DNA from: UBA7985 sp965658725
GTDB taxonomy: Bacteria > Pseudomonadota > Alphaproteobacteria > UBA7985
Assembly: GCA_965658725.1 (NCBI GenBank)
Contig: CBFHUI010000012.1
Coordinates: forward strand, 1-44,713
Length of the DNA: 44,713 bases
Direction: 5' to 3'
Numbering within the stretch: the first letter of the stretch is position 1; every line of letters starts with the position of its first letter. The notes under the pieces are model-generated. The model saw only the letters and a program-made list of their open reading frames with translations. It was not told where the DNA came from and did no database searches. Positions 16,379-24,653 of this stretch are shown piece after piece. A program made the translations under genes and the position numbers.

Positions 16379-17836
16379 TCAGGCATGGGCAACTGCGGCC
16401 AAGAAGGCTTTGATCTTCGCAGGGTCTTTTGTACCGCGCTCATCGTCTTTTTCGACGCCTGACGAAACATCGACGTAGGTCGGCTGGGTCGCAGCGATGG
16501 CGTCGGCTACGTTCTCTGGGTCCAGACCTCCAGCAAGCATCCACGGCGTGTTGCCGATCTTTGCACCCGCCAGCACTCGATGGTCAAAGCGCAGGGCATT
16601 GCCGCCGGGCAGGTCAGCGTCCTTGGGTGGCTTGGCATCGAACAGCAGGCCGTCTGCGACCTTGCGGATCGCGGGCAGGTCGCGCAGGTCATCGGCCTCA
16701 GCGACCGAGACCACGGCGATCACGGGCAGGCCGGTGCGCGCGCGAATGGCGGCAAAGCGCTCTGCACCTTTGTGGGCATGGACTTGCAGCATGTCGAGAT
16801 CGACGGCGGCGAGGAGTTCATCGAGGAAAGCGTCGGTCGGCTCGACCACCAAGCCCACGCGGCTGATCCGGCCCTCTGCTTGCTCACACAGGGCAGCGGC
16901 GGTTTCAAAACTGACGTTGCGCGGGGATTTTTCGAAGAAGACAAAGCCCACGTGCGTCGCGCCGTGCTGGATGACGTCTTCCAGTCGCTCGGGCGTGGTG
17001 ATGCCGCAGATCTTGGCGTAACACCGCACGGGCAGGCGGGCGTCAGGGCTCAGGATGCGGTCAGCGATGAGCCACGTAACGCCGAGCAGCACCACCAGCG
17101 CAATGCCGGAAGCAATCAGCGACAGGATGGGGCCAAGAACGGCAAGAAACGGCAGGTTCAGCAAGGCAACGGCCACACCGGAGCCCAGAACCAGCGCACC
17201 CGCAGCGCGCAAAGCACTCCAACCGCTCAGCGCGCTCCAAGCGTGGAAGGTAAAGGCTTTCTTGGGACGACGGTGGCGCAGCGCAATGACGGCCCAAGCC
17301 CGGACAAAGAGGTAGGAGACGATTACGCCGCTGATTGCGATGACCGCGTATAGCGCGCCGAGGTTGACGGCCTGCTGATCAAGCGCCGGAGCGGCTTGGG
17401 TCTCGACGCCGATGGTTGCCAATTCGCGTGGGTCGTTGGAGCCGTACTCGATGAAGTCACCGACCGCTGTACCCAAACTTCCCCAGAGCGTCGCGCTGTC
17501 CCCATAGGTGGCCAGAGAGCCAACCATGGTTAGCCCGATCCAGCCGAAGACGGCGGCGAAGATGATGCTGAACCCCAGCACGGAAGAGCGCAGGGCCGCG
17601 CCGGACCAGAAAGGCGCAGGGACAGTGCGCCCGCCGCCCAGCATCCCCCGGCGCTGCGCCATCATCCCGGTGAACTCCCAAGCTGCTGCGTGGTAGAGCA
17701 GGGCGACAACGCACAGGCCGTAGATGGCGTTCTTCAGGTCCAGCAGGCCCGATTGCGCGCCGAGGTAAACGAAGGCCGGGCCGGCTGCTGCTGCGCCGAA
17801 AATGATGATCTGCCAGAGGGTTCTTTGAACCGACAT
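16379..17836 (-). CDS. trpF: Polytopic membrane domain fused to phosphoribosylanthranilate isomerase (TrpF)
   Basis: A continuous 485-residue frame with two parts. Residues 1-262 are membrane-embedded, with about six hydrophobic segments (near 8-27, 34-54, 86-108, 157-184, 210-232, 233-258) and arginine-rich turns; I do not recognise the family. Residues 270-485 are a full TrpF barrel, which isomerises phosphoribosylanthranilate in tryptophan synthesis: AKICGIT with the catalytic cysteine, HVGFVFFEKSPRNV, LQVHA, GLLFDAK, MLAGGLDPENV and YVDVSSGVE. TrpF is normally a soluble protein of about this C-terminal length. A GTG at residue 270 (base 17029) could permit separate translation of TrpF, but no clear Shine-Dalgarno precedes it. 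Fusion, internal start and a sequencing frameshift all remain possible. Confidence 0.85.
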   Translation of the reverse strand: MSVQRTLWQIIIFGAAAAGPAFVYLGAQSGLLDLKNAIYGLCVVALLYHAAAWEFTGMMAQRRGMLGGGRTVPAPFWSGAALRSSVLGFSIIFAAVFGWIGLTMVGSLATYGDSATLWGSLGTAVGDFIEYGSNDPRELATIGVETQAAPALDQQAVNLGALYAVIAISGVIVSYLFVRAWAVIALRHRRPKKAFTFHAWSALSGWSALRAAGALVLGSGVAVALLNLPFLAVLGPILSLIASGIALVVLLGVTWLIADRILSPDARLPVRCYAKICGITTPERLEDVIQHGATHVGFVFFEKSPRNVSFETAAALCEQAEGRISRVGLVVEPTDAFLDELLAAVDLDMLQVHAHKGAERFAAIRARTGLPVIAVVSVAEADDLRDLPAIRKVADGLLFDAKPPKDADLPGGNALRFDHRVLAGAKIGNTPWMLAGGLDPENVADAIAATQPTYVDVSSGVEKDDERGTKDPAKIKAFLAAVAHA

Positions 17837-17851
17837 CGAGGCATCCTTGTG

Positions 17852-18673
17852 CTAGATGCGCCGCGCGCCGGGGGACCAACCGGTCCGATTGACGAAGCAG
17901 ACGAGGTTGATGATCGTGAACATGGCCACGCGCAGCAAGAACAAGACTTGGGTTAAGATCAGTGCGCCAAAATACCCCAAGCCGAACAGGGGGAACGTTG
18001 ACGCACTAACCTGCAGCGCCAGCTGCGCCACCACCAGTGGAAGGCAGAACACCAGATAGAGGCCGAGCATCAGCAGCGTGATCCCGCCGGTCGCGCGGAT
18101 GCTGTCACCAAAAGTGTAGGGTGCGCCCACCGCCGCGCCGGCGATGACAAAGCTAAATCGCGTGTAAAGGACGAGTTGGATCAGTGCGGGAACGGCAATG
18201 ATAAAGGGTGCGAGTTGCGGGGTGGGCAGGTCTTCGCGGAACGTCAGATAGGCCGCAAAGCCGCCCCCGACCAGCACCAGACCGACCAGATAAAACATGG
18301 TGAGGCGCAGGACGACTGCGCCAAAAGCTTCACGCCACTCCTCGTTAAACCGAACCCGGCCACGCCGCCAGCCGATGCCAAGCAGCCGCGCGACGCTAGT
18401 GGTGAAAAACGCCCCCAGCAGCAACTCCATTATAACCAGATTGGCCGCAGCGATTCCGATGGCCTCGGCGCTGATGAGCACGCTGCCCTGACCGCGCAGT
18501 TCCAGCGCGATGGTGGTAACGAGATCAACGACTAGGGCGATGATAAAGGGGGCCGTTGCAGCGCTCAGCAAGAGACGCCACTGCCCCAGCAGCCCGTCCA
18601 CAATGATCTGTCGCACTGCCCGCCCCGGGGGGAGCGGAGGAAACTGTCCCATCAAGCGGACCGGCTTAACCAT
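17852..18673 (-). CDS. Six-segment integral membrane protein of unknown function
   Basis: A 273-residue protein with six long hydrophobic segments (starting near 34, 70, 120, 160, 200 and 232) and an arginine-rich cytosolic turn GIGWRRGRVRF, placing it in the inner membrane. The pattern resembles predicted membrane proteins related to the glycerophosphodiester phosphodiesterase membrane domain, but I see no diagnostic motif. The chosen ATG overlaps the pyrF stop by eight bases, indicating coupling. The next gene downstream, 15 bases on, also starts with a membrane domain, so the two may form a complex. No catalytic residue can be assigned. Confidence 0.75.
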   Translation of the reverse strand: MVKPVRLMGQFPPLPPGRAVRQIIVDGLLGQWRLLLSAATAPFIIALVVDLVTTIALELRGQGSVLISAEAIGIAAANLVIMELLLGAFFTTSVARLLGIGWRRGRVRFNEEWREAFGAVVLRLTMFYLVGLVLVGGGFAAYLTFREDLPTPQLAPFIIAVPALIQLVLYTRFSFVIAGAAVGAPYTFGDSIRATGGITLLMLGLYLVFCLPLVVAQLALQVSASTFPLFGLGYFGALILTQVLFLLRVAMFTIINLVCFVNRTGWSPGARRI

Positions 18674-19370
18674 GCCCCAACTCCGCAAGGATGGCTTCCG
18701 CAGCGGCGCGGGGGTCCGGCGCGCGGGTGATTGGGCGGCCGATCACAAGCGCGCTTGCGCCGTTGGCCTTTGCCTGTGCCGGGGTCGCGACGCGGTTCTG
18801 ATCATCCAGACCAGCGCCAGCTGGGCGCACGCCGGGAGTGATGAAAGTGCCTGTCGGCAGCTCCGCATGCAGCGATGCGACTTCGAGCGGCGAGCAGATG
18901 AAGCCACTGATCCCACTGTCACAGGCGAGCTTGAACAGCCGTTGAACCCGCGCCTTTGGCGTAGCGTCCAGCACGCCCAGCCCGGCGAGATCGGCGTCGT
19001 TCATGCTGGTGAGAACGGTAACGGCGAGGAATTGGAAGTCCGGGCGTTCCAGCGCTGGAAGAGGGTCAAGCATGGTCGCGCCGCCCGCCGCGTGCACCGT
19101 CGTCACCCGCACGCCCAGATCCGCGATCCGCGCAGCGGCTGAGCTGACCGTATTTGGGATGTCGTGGAGTTTCAGGTCCAGAAACACCGGGTGCGCCGCA
19201 GCCAAATCCCGCACCAACGGCGCGCCGGACTGGTAGAACAGTTCCATCCCGATCTTGTAACCCACGTTCAGCCCTTCTAGCGCGCCAAGCGTGGGCGCGA
19301 CCTGAGCCGGACTCATGTCGAGCGCCACGAATACAGGCGGGAGCGGGTTGAAGGACTGGGGTTCGACCAT
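18666..19370 (-). CDS. pyrF: Orotidine 5'-phosphate decarboxylase
   Basis: Last enzyme of UMP synthesis, decarboxylating orotidine 5'-phosphate. The 234-residue barrel shows FVALDM at strand 1, YKIGMELFY, the catalytic lysine-aspartate array in FLDLKLHDIPNTV, TVHAAGG, TVLTSM, ICSPLEV, ITPGVRP and the phosphate-binding VIGRPIT. The length is normal. It appears to be the first gene of the long - strand operon running through trpF, trpB, trpA, accD, folC and the PIN-domain gene, linking pyrimidine, tryptophan, fatty-acid and folate synthesis. Its promoter should lie in the 264-base gap to the divergent MFS gene. Confidence 0.95.
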   Translation of the reverse strand: MVEPQSFNPLPPVFVALDMSPAQVAPTLGALEGLNVGYKIGMELFYQSGAPLVRDLAAAHPVFLDLKLHDIPNTVSSAAARIADLGVRVTTVHAAGGATMLDPLPALERPDFQFLAVTVLTSMNDADLAGLGVLDATPKARVQRLFKLACDSGISGFICSPLEVASLHAELPTGTFITPGVRPAGAGLDDQNRVATPAQAKANGASALVIGRPITRAPDPRAAAEAILAELGHG

Positions 19371-19634
19371 GACGCAGGAGGGACCGTGTTGAAAGAAATA
19401 CGTAACAGGGGCTTAGCGCGAGAAGGGCCTCTGTGCCAACGCAGGAAATCGCTCATCTCCCTTGCCGCAAGCTGCCACCCCTCAAGCAGTTCCCCGCTGT
19501 CGCACCCCAGTGCCATCCTGAGATTGGGTGTGTCGCTTTTTCCGTATGCAGAGGGGCGCAGCAGGTATAGGACTCGTTTAAGGCCACTTTAATCTTACCT
19601 CATTTTTAACAGGCCTTTTTCGAATGAGACCCCG
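19371..19634. other. Divergent intergenic region between pyrF and an MFS gene
   Basis: 264 bases without a convincing gene. It must hold the pyrF operon promoter (- strand) and the MFS promoter (+ strand), but I cannot pick either with confidence. The right half is AT-richer than the surroundings, with T-rich runs just before the MFS start. A short open frame here has no Shine-Dalgarno sequence and an unlikely composition. Confidence 0.4.
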
Positions 19635-20906
19635 ATGTCATCACAAAAGTCCAGCATCAGCGCGAGCGTTGCCCTGATCATCGTAGCAGGCTGCCTCATG
19701 GCGCTGATTTCCATGGGTGTGCGCTCTTCCTTTGGCCTCTTCGTACCGGGTGCACCGAGCGCAATTGGGGTGTCTTCGGGCGATTTTGGGTTGGCGTTGG
19801 GGTGGCAGAACCTGCTTTGGGGACTGATGGGCGCTTATGCGGCGAGCCTTGTGGATCGGTTTGGACCCATGTGGGTGCTGATGGCGGGTTCGCTGCTGTA
19901 CGGCCTTGGGATCATCGGCATGCTGACCGTGCCGGGGACGACTTGGACCTACTTTTTCATGGGCCTGATGGTCGGTGGTGGGGTGGCTGCTACAGGCTTT
20001 ACTATTGTCGCCATGAGCTTCAGCAAACTGGTTGCGCCAGAGCAGCGTTCCTGGGCGCTCGGGCTGGGGACAGCGGCGGCGTCCTTTGGTCAGTTCGCAG
20101 TGGGTCTGCCCGCCGGCATTATGATCCAGCAGCTCGGCTGGGATAATGCGCTCTATGTGCTTGCCGGTCTGACTTTCCTCATCATCCCGCTCTCCTTCGC
20201 CTTTGCTGGCATCAAGGGGACGGCGATGGAGCGCACCACCGAGGGCAACACACAAGCAGGCAGCGCGGCGGAAGTCTGGTCCGAAGTCCGGTTGGCCTTC
20301 CAGCATCGAGGCTACGTCCTGCTGTTCATCGGTTTCTTTGTCTGTGGCTTCCACATTTCCTTTGTCTACATCTACCTACCCAAGTTCCTGATTGATCAGG
20401 GCGTGCAGCCGCAGTGGCTCAACGGGTTTGGCGGCATTGGTGCTGTGGCGCTGGCGCTGGTGGGGCTGTTCAACATCGTTGGGGCCTATATCTCCGGCCT
20501 GTTCGGCAAATCCGGGCCCCGCAAGTATGGCCTTGCCTTCATTTACGCGGCGCGCGGGGTGGCGATGGCGATATTTATCGTGCTTCCGATCACGCCGATC
20601 AGCACGATGATTTTTGCAGCCACCATGGGTATGCTGTGGCTGTCTACCGTGCCACTCACTCAGGGCATGGTCGCGCAGATCGTCGGCGTGCGCTACATGA
20701 CCACGCTTTATGCCATCGTCTTTATCTCGCATCAGGTCGGCGGGTTTACAGCGACCTTTATGGCGCGGTGGATTGAGAACACGACCGGCGAGCTGACGTG
20801 GATGTGGATTGCTGCGATTAGCATTGGTTTCCTCGCGGCAGTCATTCACTGGCCGATCACTGAAGACCCGATCGAGCGCCCTTTGCAGCAGCCGGCAACG
20901 GCCTAA
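19635..20906 (+). CDS. Major facilitator superfamily transporter, monocarboxylate/OFA-like
   Basis: A 423-residue inner-membrane carrier with twelve predicted hydrophobic segments. Between segments 2 and 3 is SLVDRFGPMWVLMAG, the MFS motif-A region, and the corresponding second-half loop is GLFGKSGPRKYGLAF. The N-terminal segment SMGVRSSFGLFVPG and WQNLLWGLMGAYAA resemble the oxalate/formate and monocarboxylate branch of the MFS, suggesting an organic-acid substrate, but specificity cannot be read from sequence. The central cytosolic loop (about 195-220) is short. A small membrane protein gene follows after 12 bases, probably in the same transcript. Confidence 0.85.
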   Translation: MSSQKSSISASVALIIVAGCLMALISMGVRSSFGLFVPGAPSAIGVSSGDFGLALGWQNLLWGLMGAYAASLVDRFGPMWVLMAGSLLYGLGIIGMLTVPGTTWTYFFMGLMVGGGVAATGFTIVAMSFSKLVAPEQRSWALGLGTAAASFGQFAVGLPAGIMIQQLGWDNALYVLAGLTFLIIPLSFAFAGIKGTAMERTTEGNTQAGSAAEVWSEVRLAFQHRGYVLLFIGFFVCGFHISFVYIYLPKFLIDQGVQPQWLNGFGGIGAVALALVGLFNIVGAYISGLFGKSGPRKYGLAFIYAARGVAMAIFIVLPITPISTMIFAATMGMLWLSTVPLTQGMVAQIVGVRYMTTLYAIVFISHQVGGFTATFMARWIENTTGELTWMWIAAISIGFLAAVIHWPITEDPIERPLQQPATA

Positions 20907-20918
20907 GCCCGTCCCGCC

Positions 20919-21344
20919 ATGACCGAACCTGCGGCCTCGCCATCCTCTCCTCAGCCCGATACGGGCCGTAGGCTGGCGCAAAGCGTTGTCGCCTTTTGGG
21001 CGCTGCTGGTCGGGGCAGTGGCAATGCTGGCACTGGCGCTGATACTGGCGCTGGTGACGCGTCTGCCGCAGAGCACCAGCGGCACCGTACTCGCGGTGTT
21101 CCCTCCGCGGACCCCGGCAGACATCGTCTTCGCTGCCATCGACCAGACCGACGCGCGCGTCATTCGCGCGACGCTGTTCTCCAACGCTTGGATTGTGGAA
21201 AGTCAGGCCCCCGACTTTGTGGCGCGGCTACAGAAAGCCGGTGCACTCGGGGCGTGGAAACCCGTGTCTGGCGTGTCATTCGCGGTGGGGGGGTGCGGCT
21301 TTGGTGCGATCCTGTCGAACGATCCTGCCTTTAACACCAGCTAA
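20919..21344 (+). CDS. Small single-pass membrane protein of unknown function
   Basis: A 141-residue protein with a proline/serine-rich N-terminus, one hydrophobic segment (about 22-48, rich in Ala and Leu) and a soluble C-terminal part likely facing the periplasm. The soluble part contains FPPRTPADIVFAAIDQTDARVIRATLF, which I would describe only as a mixed alpha/beta stretch, and ends in a glycine-rich GGCGFGAIL. No family recognised. It begins 12 bases after the MFS stop and ends 14 bases before the convergent deacetylase gene. No Shine-Dalgarno is evident, which suggests coupling to the MFS gene. Confidence 0.7.
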   Translation: MTEPAASPSSPQPDTGRRLAQSVVAFWALLVGAVAMLALALILALVTRLPQSTSGTVLAVFPPRTPADIVFAAIDQTDARVIRATLFSNAWIVESQAPDFVARLQKAGALGAWKPVSGVSFAVGGCGFGAILSNDPAFNTS

Positions 21345-21358
21345 TAAGCGGATGGGTC

Positions 21359-22468
21359 TCAAGATCCAGCGCGCTGGAACCATGCATCGAGCGTCGTAAA
21401 CCGGCATCCCTGGGCCCGCAGCCCGTCAATGACGCTCGGCAAGGCCTGAACCGAGCGTTCGTGGATCGAGTGCAGCAGCACAATATCCCCCGGGGCGCTC
21501 TGCTTCAGCACGTGCTGAACGATGCCATCGGAAGTTTTGATCTTCCAATCCAGACTGTCGTTAGTCCAGTTGACCACTTCCATCCCGTACTCCCGCGCCG
21601 TCGCGATGATGCCGGAGTTGTAGTTGCCAAAGGGCGGGCGGTAGAACTTGGGCGCGATGCCAAGGCTGGCGAAGACGTCCATCCCCTTTTTGAAGTCTGC
21701 CTTGACGGTTGCAAGGCTCTCCGCGCGCAAGTTCTTGTGGTCCCAAGAGTGGTAGCCAAGCTCATGCCCACGCGCCAAAGCGGTCTTCGTGGTGTTTGGA
21801 TTGGCCTGCACCTTCTCGCCGAGGAAGAAGAACACGGCCTTTACCCCCTTCTGATCCAGAATGTCATAGATCAAGGCGTCGCGCTGGTGGTGCGGGCCAT
21901 CGTCGAAGGTAAGCACGCAATCATGCGTTCCGTCGGCGTTCTTGAAACCATCTGGCCCCTGCGTGATCGTGATACCCGGCGCGACATAGCGGTCAAAAGC
22001 CCCTGGCACCGTGCGTGTCGATGCGATGCTGGTTGGGTCGAGCGGGGCCTCTGGCTCCTTGGCAACAACGGAGGTACTGATCGGTTTGGTCGCAACCACT
22101 GTGCGGGACACCACGGTACCATAGGGACTGCCGCCATAGATGTTGGCTTCCGACTGCGACCGCTGAATCGCGATATACTGGTTCAGCTGGGCCTGGGTCA
22201 TCATGAAGACGCCTTGCTCCGTGCTGATCGCAAACTTTTGCGCTTCGGGCGCGGCACCCGTATTGAGCGCGCTTTGGTCGAGGATGGGGGAGACCCCCTG
22301 CATCAGAACCCGCTCGCCGCTGTCATTGAACTGCTCGGCGGGAACAGCCTGGTCGAGGACTCCGGCGTCCAACCCGTTCGACTCCCCGGACACGCCGCCC
22401 ACAGACGAGGCACAGGCTGACAAAAACAGCGCTGCAACAGGGGCTAAGAGCGTGAGAATCGGGCGCAT
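21359..22468 (-). CDS. Polysaccharide deacetylase lipoprotein (NodB homology domain)
   Basis: A 369-residue carbohydrate esterase 4 family protein that should remove acetyl groups from an N-acetylated glycan such as peptidoglycan or an exopolysaccharide. I chose the ATG giving MRPILTLLAP because a lipobox (LSAC, cysteine 19) then follows, predicting a lipid-anchored protein. After a linker of about 150 residues, the NodB domain shows TFDDGP (about 187-192), the metal-binding YHSWDHKNL, FYRPPFGNY, VVNWTNDSLDWK and IVLLHSIHE near the end. An earlier in-frame start would add 13 residues before the signal. The long N-terminal linker is unusual and unassigned. Confidence 0.88.
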   Translation of the reverse strand: MRPILTLLAPVAALFLSACASSVGGVSGESNGLDAGVLDQAVPAEQFNDSGERVLMQGVSPILDQSALNTGAAPEAQKFAISTEQGVFMMTQAQLNQYIAIQRSQSEANIYGGSPYGTVVSRTVVATKPISTSVVAKEPEAPLDPTSIASTRTVPGAFDRYVAPGITITQGPDGFKNADGTHDCVLTFDDGPHHQRDALIYDILDQKGVKAVFFFLGEKVQANPNTTKTALARGHELGYHSWDHKNLRAESLATVKADFKKGMDVFASLGIAPKFYRPPFGNYNSGIIATAREYGMEVVNWTNDSLDWKIKTSDGIVQHVLKQSAPGDIVLLHSIHERSVQALPSVIDGLRAQGCRFTTLDAWFQRAGS

Positions 22469-22503
22469 TAAGAACCTAAGCGTTAATACCAATGAATGCA
22501 GAA

Positions 22504-22517
22504 CCACGAATTCGTGG
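22504..22517. promoter_or_regulatory. Perfect 14-bp palindrome upstream of the deacetylase gene
   Basis: CCACGAATTCGTGG lies 36 bases upstream of the deacetylase start, in the 90-base gap after the DUF349 gene. Its position suits an operator for a dimeric regulator. The regulator is unknown, and a chance occurrence cannot be excluded. Confidence 0.4.
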
Positions 22518-22558
22518 CGAAAACAACTCCAATCGCTAAAATTGTCGCGAAGTTGGGG

Positions 22559-24523
22559 TTATACTCTCTCTACCTTTGAGCCCCCTTCAGCGGCCTGATC
22601 CGCTGTCGCTGGGGCTGCTCCAGCACGGGGTTTGGAGAGTTTCGAAAGCTTGCGCTGGATGTCGGAAAGGTCTTTGCGGACGTCTTCCAACCGGCGTTCT
22701 TTCCGGCGCAGTTCTTTCTCGAACTTGGCGTCTTTCTGGTTTTCCAGCACCAGTCGGCCCATGCGGATTTCGTCTTCCATGGCGTAGCTGAGCGCGCGCT
22801 TTCGGGCGAAGGCTTCGGCGAGGCGCGCGCTATAGTCGTCGCGTTCGGCGGTGGAGGCTTCGTCGCGCAGGCCGCGAATACTGGCCCGAATTTCCTGAAA
22901 CTCTTCCCACAACGCCTGATCGCTGTCCCGCCCGGCGCTGCCGGTTTGCTTCCAGTCAGTCATGACCTGTTCGACGTGTTCATCGAGCGACTTCACCGAC
23001 GCGCCCACAGGCGGATGGCGCAGGCGATCGAGCAGGGCGCGTTTGCGGAAGCCGTTGGTTTCCCGGCTTTCGTCGAGGCTTTCAAAAAAGCTCTTGCGCG
23101 CTTCGTTCAGGGCCTTGCGCGCGTCGCGAACATCGCCGTCGATCCGGTTGGTCTCAGCCGATGCGACCCGGCCAAGGGCCCGCAGCTTGTCCTGTGCTGC
23201 TTCTGCCCCGTCAAGTGCGGCTTTGGCAGCGTCTTCCAGTCCGCGCCAGTCCTTGAGCGTGGCGACGGCCTGAGAGGGAAGTGCCTTAGCGGTGTCGAGG
23301 TGGGTCTGCGCGTCCTGCGCCAAAGCGCTGATCTGCGTCCGGCGGCGGTCAAGTTCGCGGTCGGCCAGCCATTGCAACTCATCCACCCGCCGACGCAACC
23401 TGTCAGTGATATCACGGTGAGCCCCGCCGCCTCGTCGTTCGGTCTCTGCGACGGCTTTTGACAGCGCCCGTAGGGCAGGGCCGTCGGTCAGCGCGGCGCC
23501 ATCCTGACCCAGTGCATCGAAGCGCGCGTCGAGCGCTGCGGCGTCTTGCTCCAGCGCAGCGCGCGCGGTTTCAGCTTCGCTGGCCAGCGCCCCGATGTCG
23601 GCGTCTATCGCCGTGGTCATTTGCTGGAATTGCTTGTCCAGTATCGGATCGTCGGGGCCACCGGCTTTCTGCCACGCCTCCTGCAAGGTTTGAAGGCGAG
23701 GGCGCATCTGCGCTCGGTCCTGGCTTGCCATAAGCTCGATCACATCGTCGAGCACGTCCTGACGCTCCGCAGCAAGCAGTTCAGGCTGTTCAGCCGCCAT
23801 AATCAGGCGCCGCTGTGCCGTTTCCAGCGCGGCAGCGTAGCGGCGTTCGAGAACGGTATCGTGCACGGCCCCGGCAGACCCCGCATTGGCCCATTCCGCT
23901 GATACAGCGGCCATAGTCTCCGGCAGGCTCGATGGCGTCGCTGCGCTGAGAGCTTCGAGCCGTGCAATGATGGAGCGCTTGCGGTCCCATTGAGCTTGAG
24001 TCTGACCTTCCAAGTTGGCTTCAAGCGCGGCAAAGCGTTGTTCCAACCCCGCAACATCGCCCAGCCCCGGCGCATCCCGCAGATCCGACCGCAGCGCAGC
24101 GATCTCCTGCTCCAGCGCTGCAAGGTCCGGCGCGGGCCTAGCGAGGTGGTTTTGCAGCGCATCCAGCGCCGCTTCGCGTTGGGTATAGAGCTCGCTGGCA
24201 GCGGCAAGCGCGGCAGACTTGGAGCCCTTTGCCGCGCGCGCAACGATCCGGCCACCGTCAGTCAGTCGAACGTTTCCGGCTTTATCGACAAAGGCGATAT
24301 CCGCGCCCGGCGCGGCGGTCTTTGCCGCAGCATCGCGGGCTTTGTTTCCGCCACCGCCCGCCGTTCCGCCCCCCGAAACCGGAGCCCCCCGCTTGCGCTT
24401 GTCGCGCCGGCGTTGGTTGGCGCGGTCCTCCGCTGCGTGTGGGTTACGCTGAGGCGCAAGGAACCACCGCCAAACGGCCACAAAAGGAGACAGAATGCCT
24501 GCTGACGATCGACGTGACTTCAC
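22559..24523 (-). CDS. DUF349 domain coiled-coil protein
   Basis: A 654-residue, highly charged, alanine-rich, mostly helical protein. It has at least three degenerate DUF349 repeats, recognisable by a tryptophan-glycine start: EWANAGSAG (about 205), AWQKAGGPDDP (about 288) and DWKQTGSAGRDSD (about 530). The C-terminal quarter is a long Lys/Glu/Arg coiled coil (KFEKELRRKERRLEDVRKDL). Near the N-terminus a basic segment with a Gly-rich linker precedes a short element, DIAFVDKAGNVRLTDGGRIV. DUF349 proteins have no settled function to my knowledge. The start is GTG, with a GGAG about ten bases upstream. It diverges from the substrate-binding protein gene. Confidence 0.85.
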   Translation of the reverse strand: MKSRRSSAGILSPFVAVWRWFLAPQRNPHAAEDRANQRRRDKRKRGAPVSGGGTAGGGGNKARDAAAKTAAPGADIAFVDKAGNVRLTDGGRIVARAAKGSKSAALAAASELYTQREAALDALQNHLARPAPDLAALEQEIAALRSDLRDAPGLGDVAGLEQRFAALEANLEGQTQAQWDRKRSIIARLEALSAATPSSLPETMAAVSAEWANAGSAGAVHDTVLERRYAAALETAQRRLIMAAEQPELLAAERQDVLDDVIELMASQDRAQMRPRLQTLQEAWQKAGGPDDPILDKQFQQMTTAIDADIGALASEAETARAALEQDAAALDARFDALGQDGAALTDGPALRALSKAVAETERRGGGAHRDITDRLRRRVDELQWLADRELDRRRTQISALAQDAQTHLDTAKALPSQAVATLKDWRGLEDAAKAALDGAEAAQDKLRALGRVASAETNRIDGDVRDARKALNEARKSFFESLDESRETNGFRKRALLDRLRHPPVGASVKSLDEHVEQVMTDWKQTGSAGRDSDQALWEEFQEIRASIRGLRDEASTAERDDYSARLAEAFARKRALSYAMEDEIRMGRLVLENQKDAKFEKELRRKERRLEDVRKDLSDIQRKLSKLSKPRAGAAPATADQAAEGGSKVERV

Positions 24524-24653
24524 TTTGTGCCTGCTCCCACCCGAACGATTGCACGAAACTAGATTGATCTTTATCTAATCTTACACGGATTGCCCCGCCG
24601 CCGCGCGCCTAAAAAAGCGGCGATGCGGGAGGCGTCGATGAGGAAGGAAGACC

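Noticed and set aside
19386..19592. 68-codon open frame between pyrF and the MFS gene
   Set aside because: No Shine-Dalgarno sequence, composition rich in Ser, Arg and Pro, and no fold-like pattern; treated as intergenic.
19580..19617. AAGGCC...GGCCTT inverted repeat followed by T residues
   Set aside because: The 26-base loop is too long for a convincing terminator, and it lies just before an MFS start with no gene on that strand to terminate.
21461..22420. Long + strand open frame (319 codons) across the deacetylase gene
   Set aside because: Antisense to a clear NodB-domain lipoprotein; no ribosome site and no recognisable protein features.
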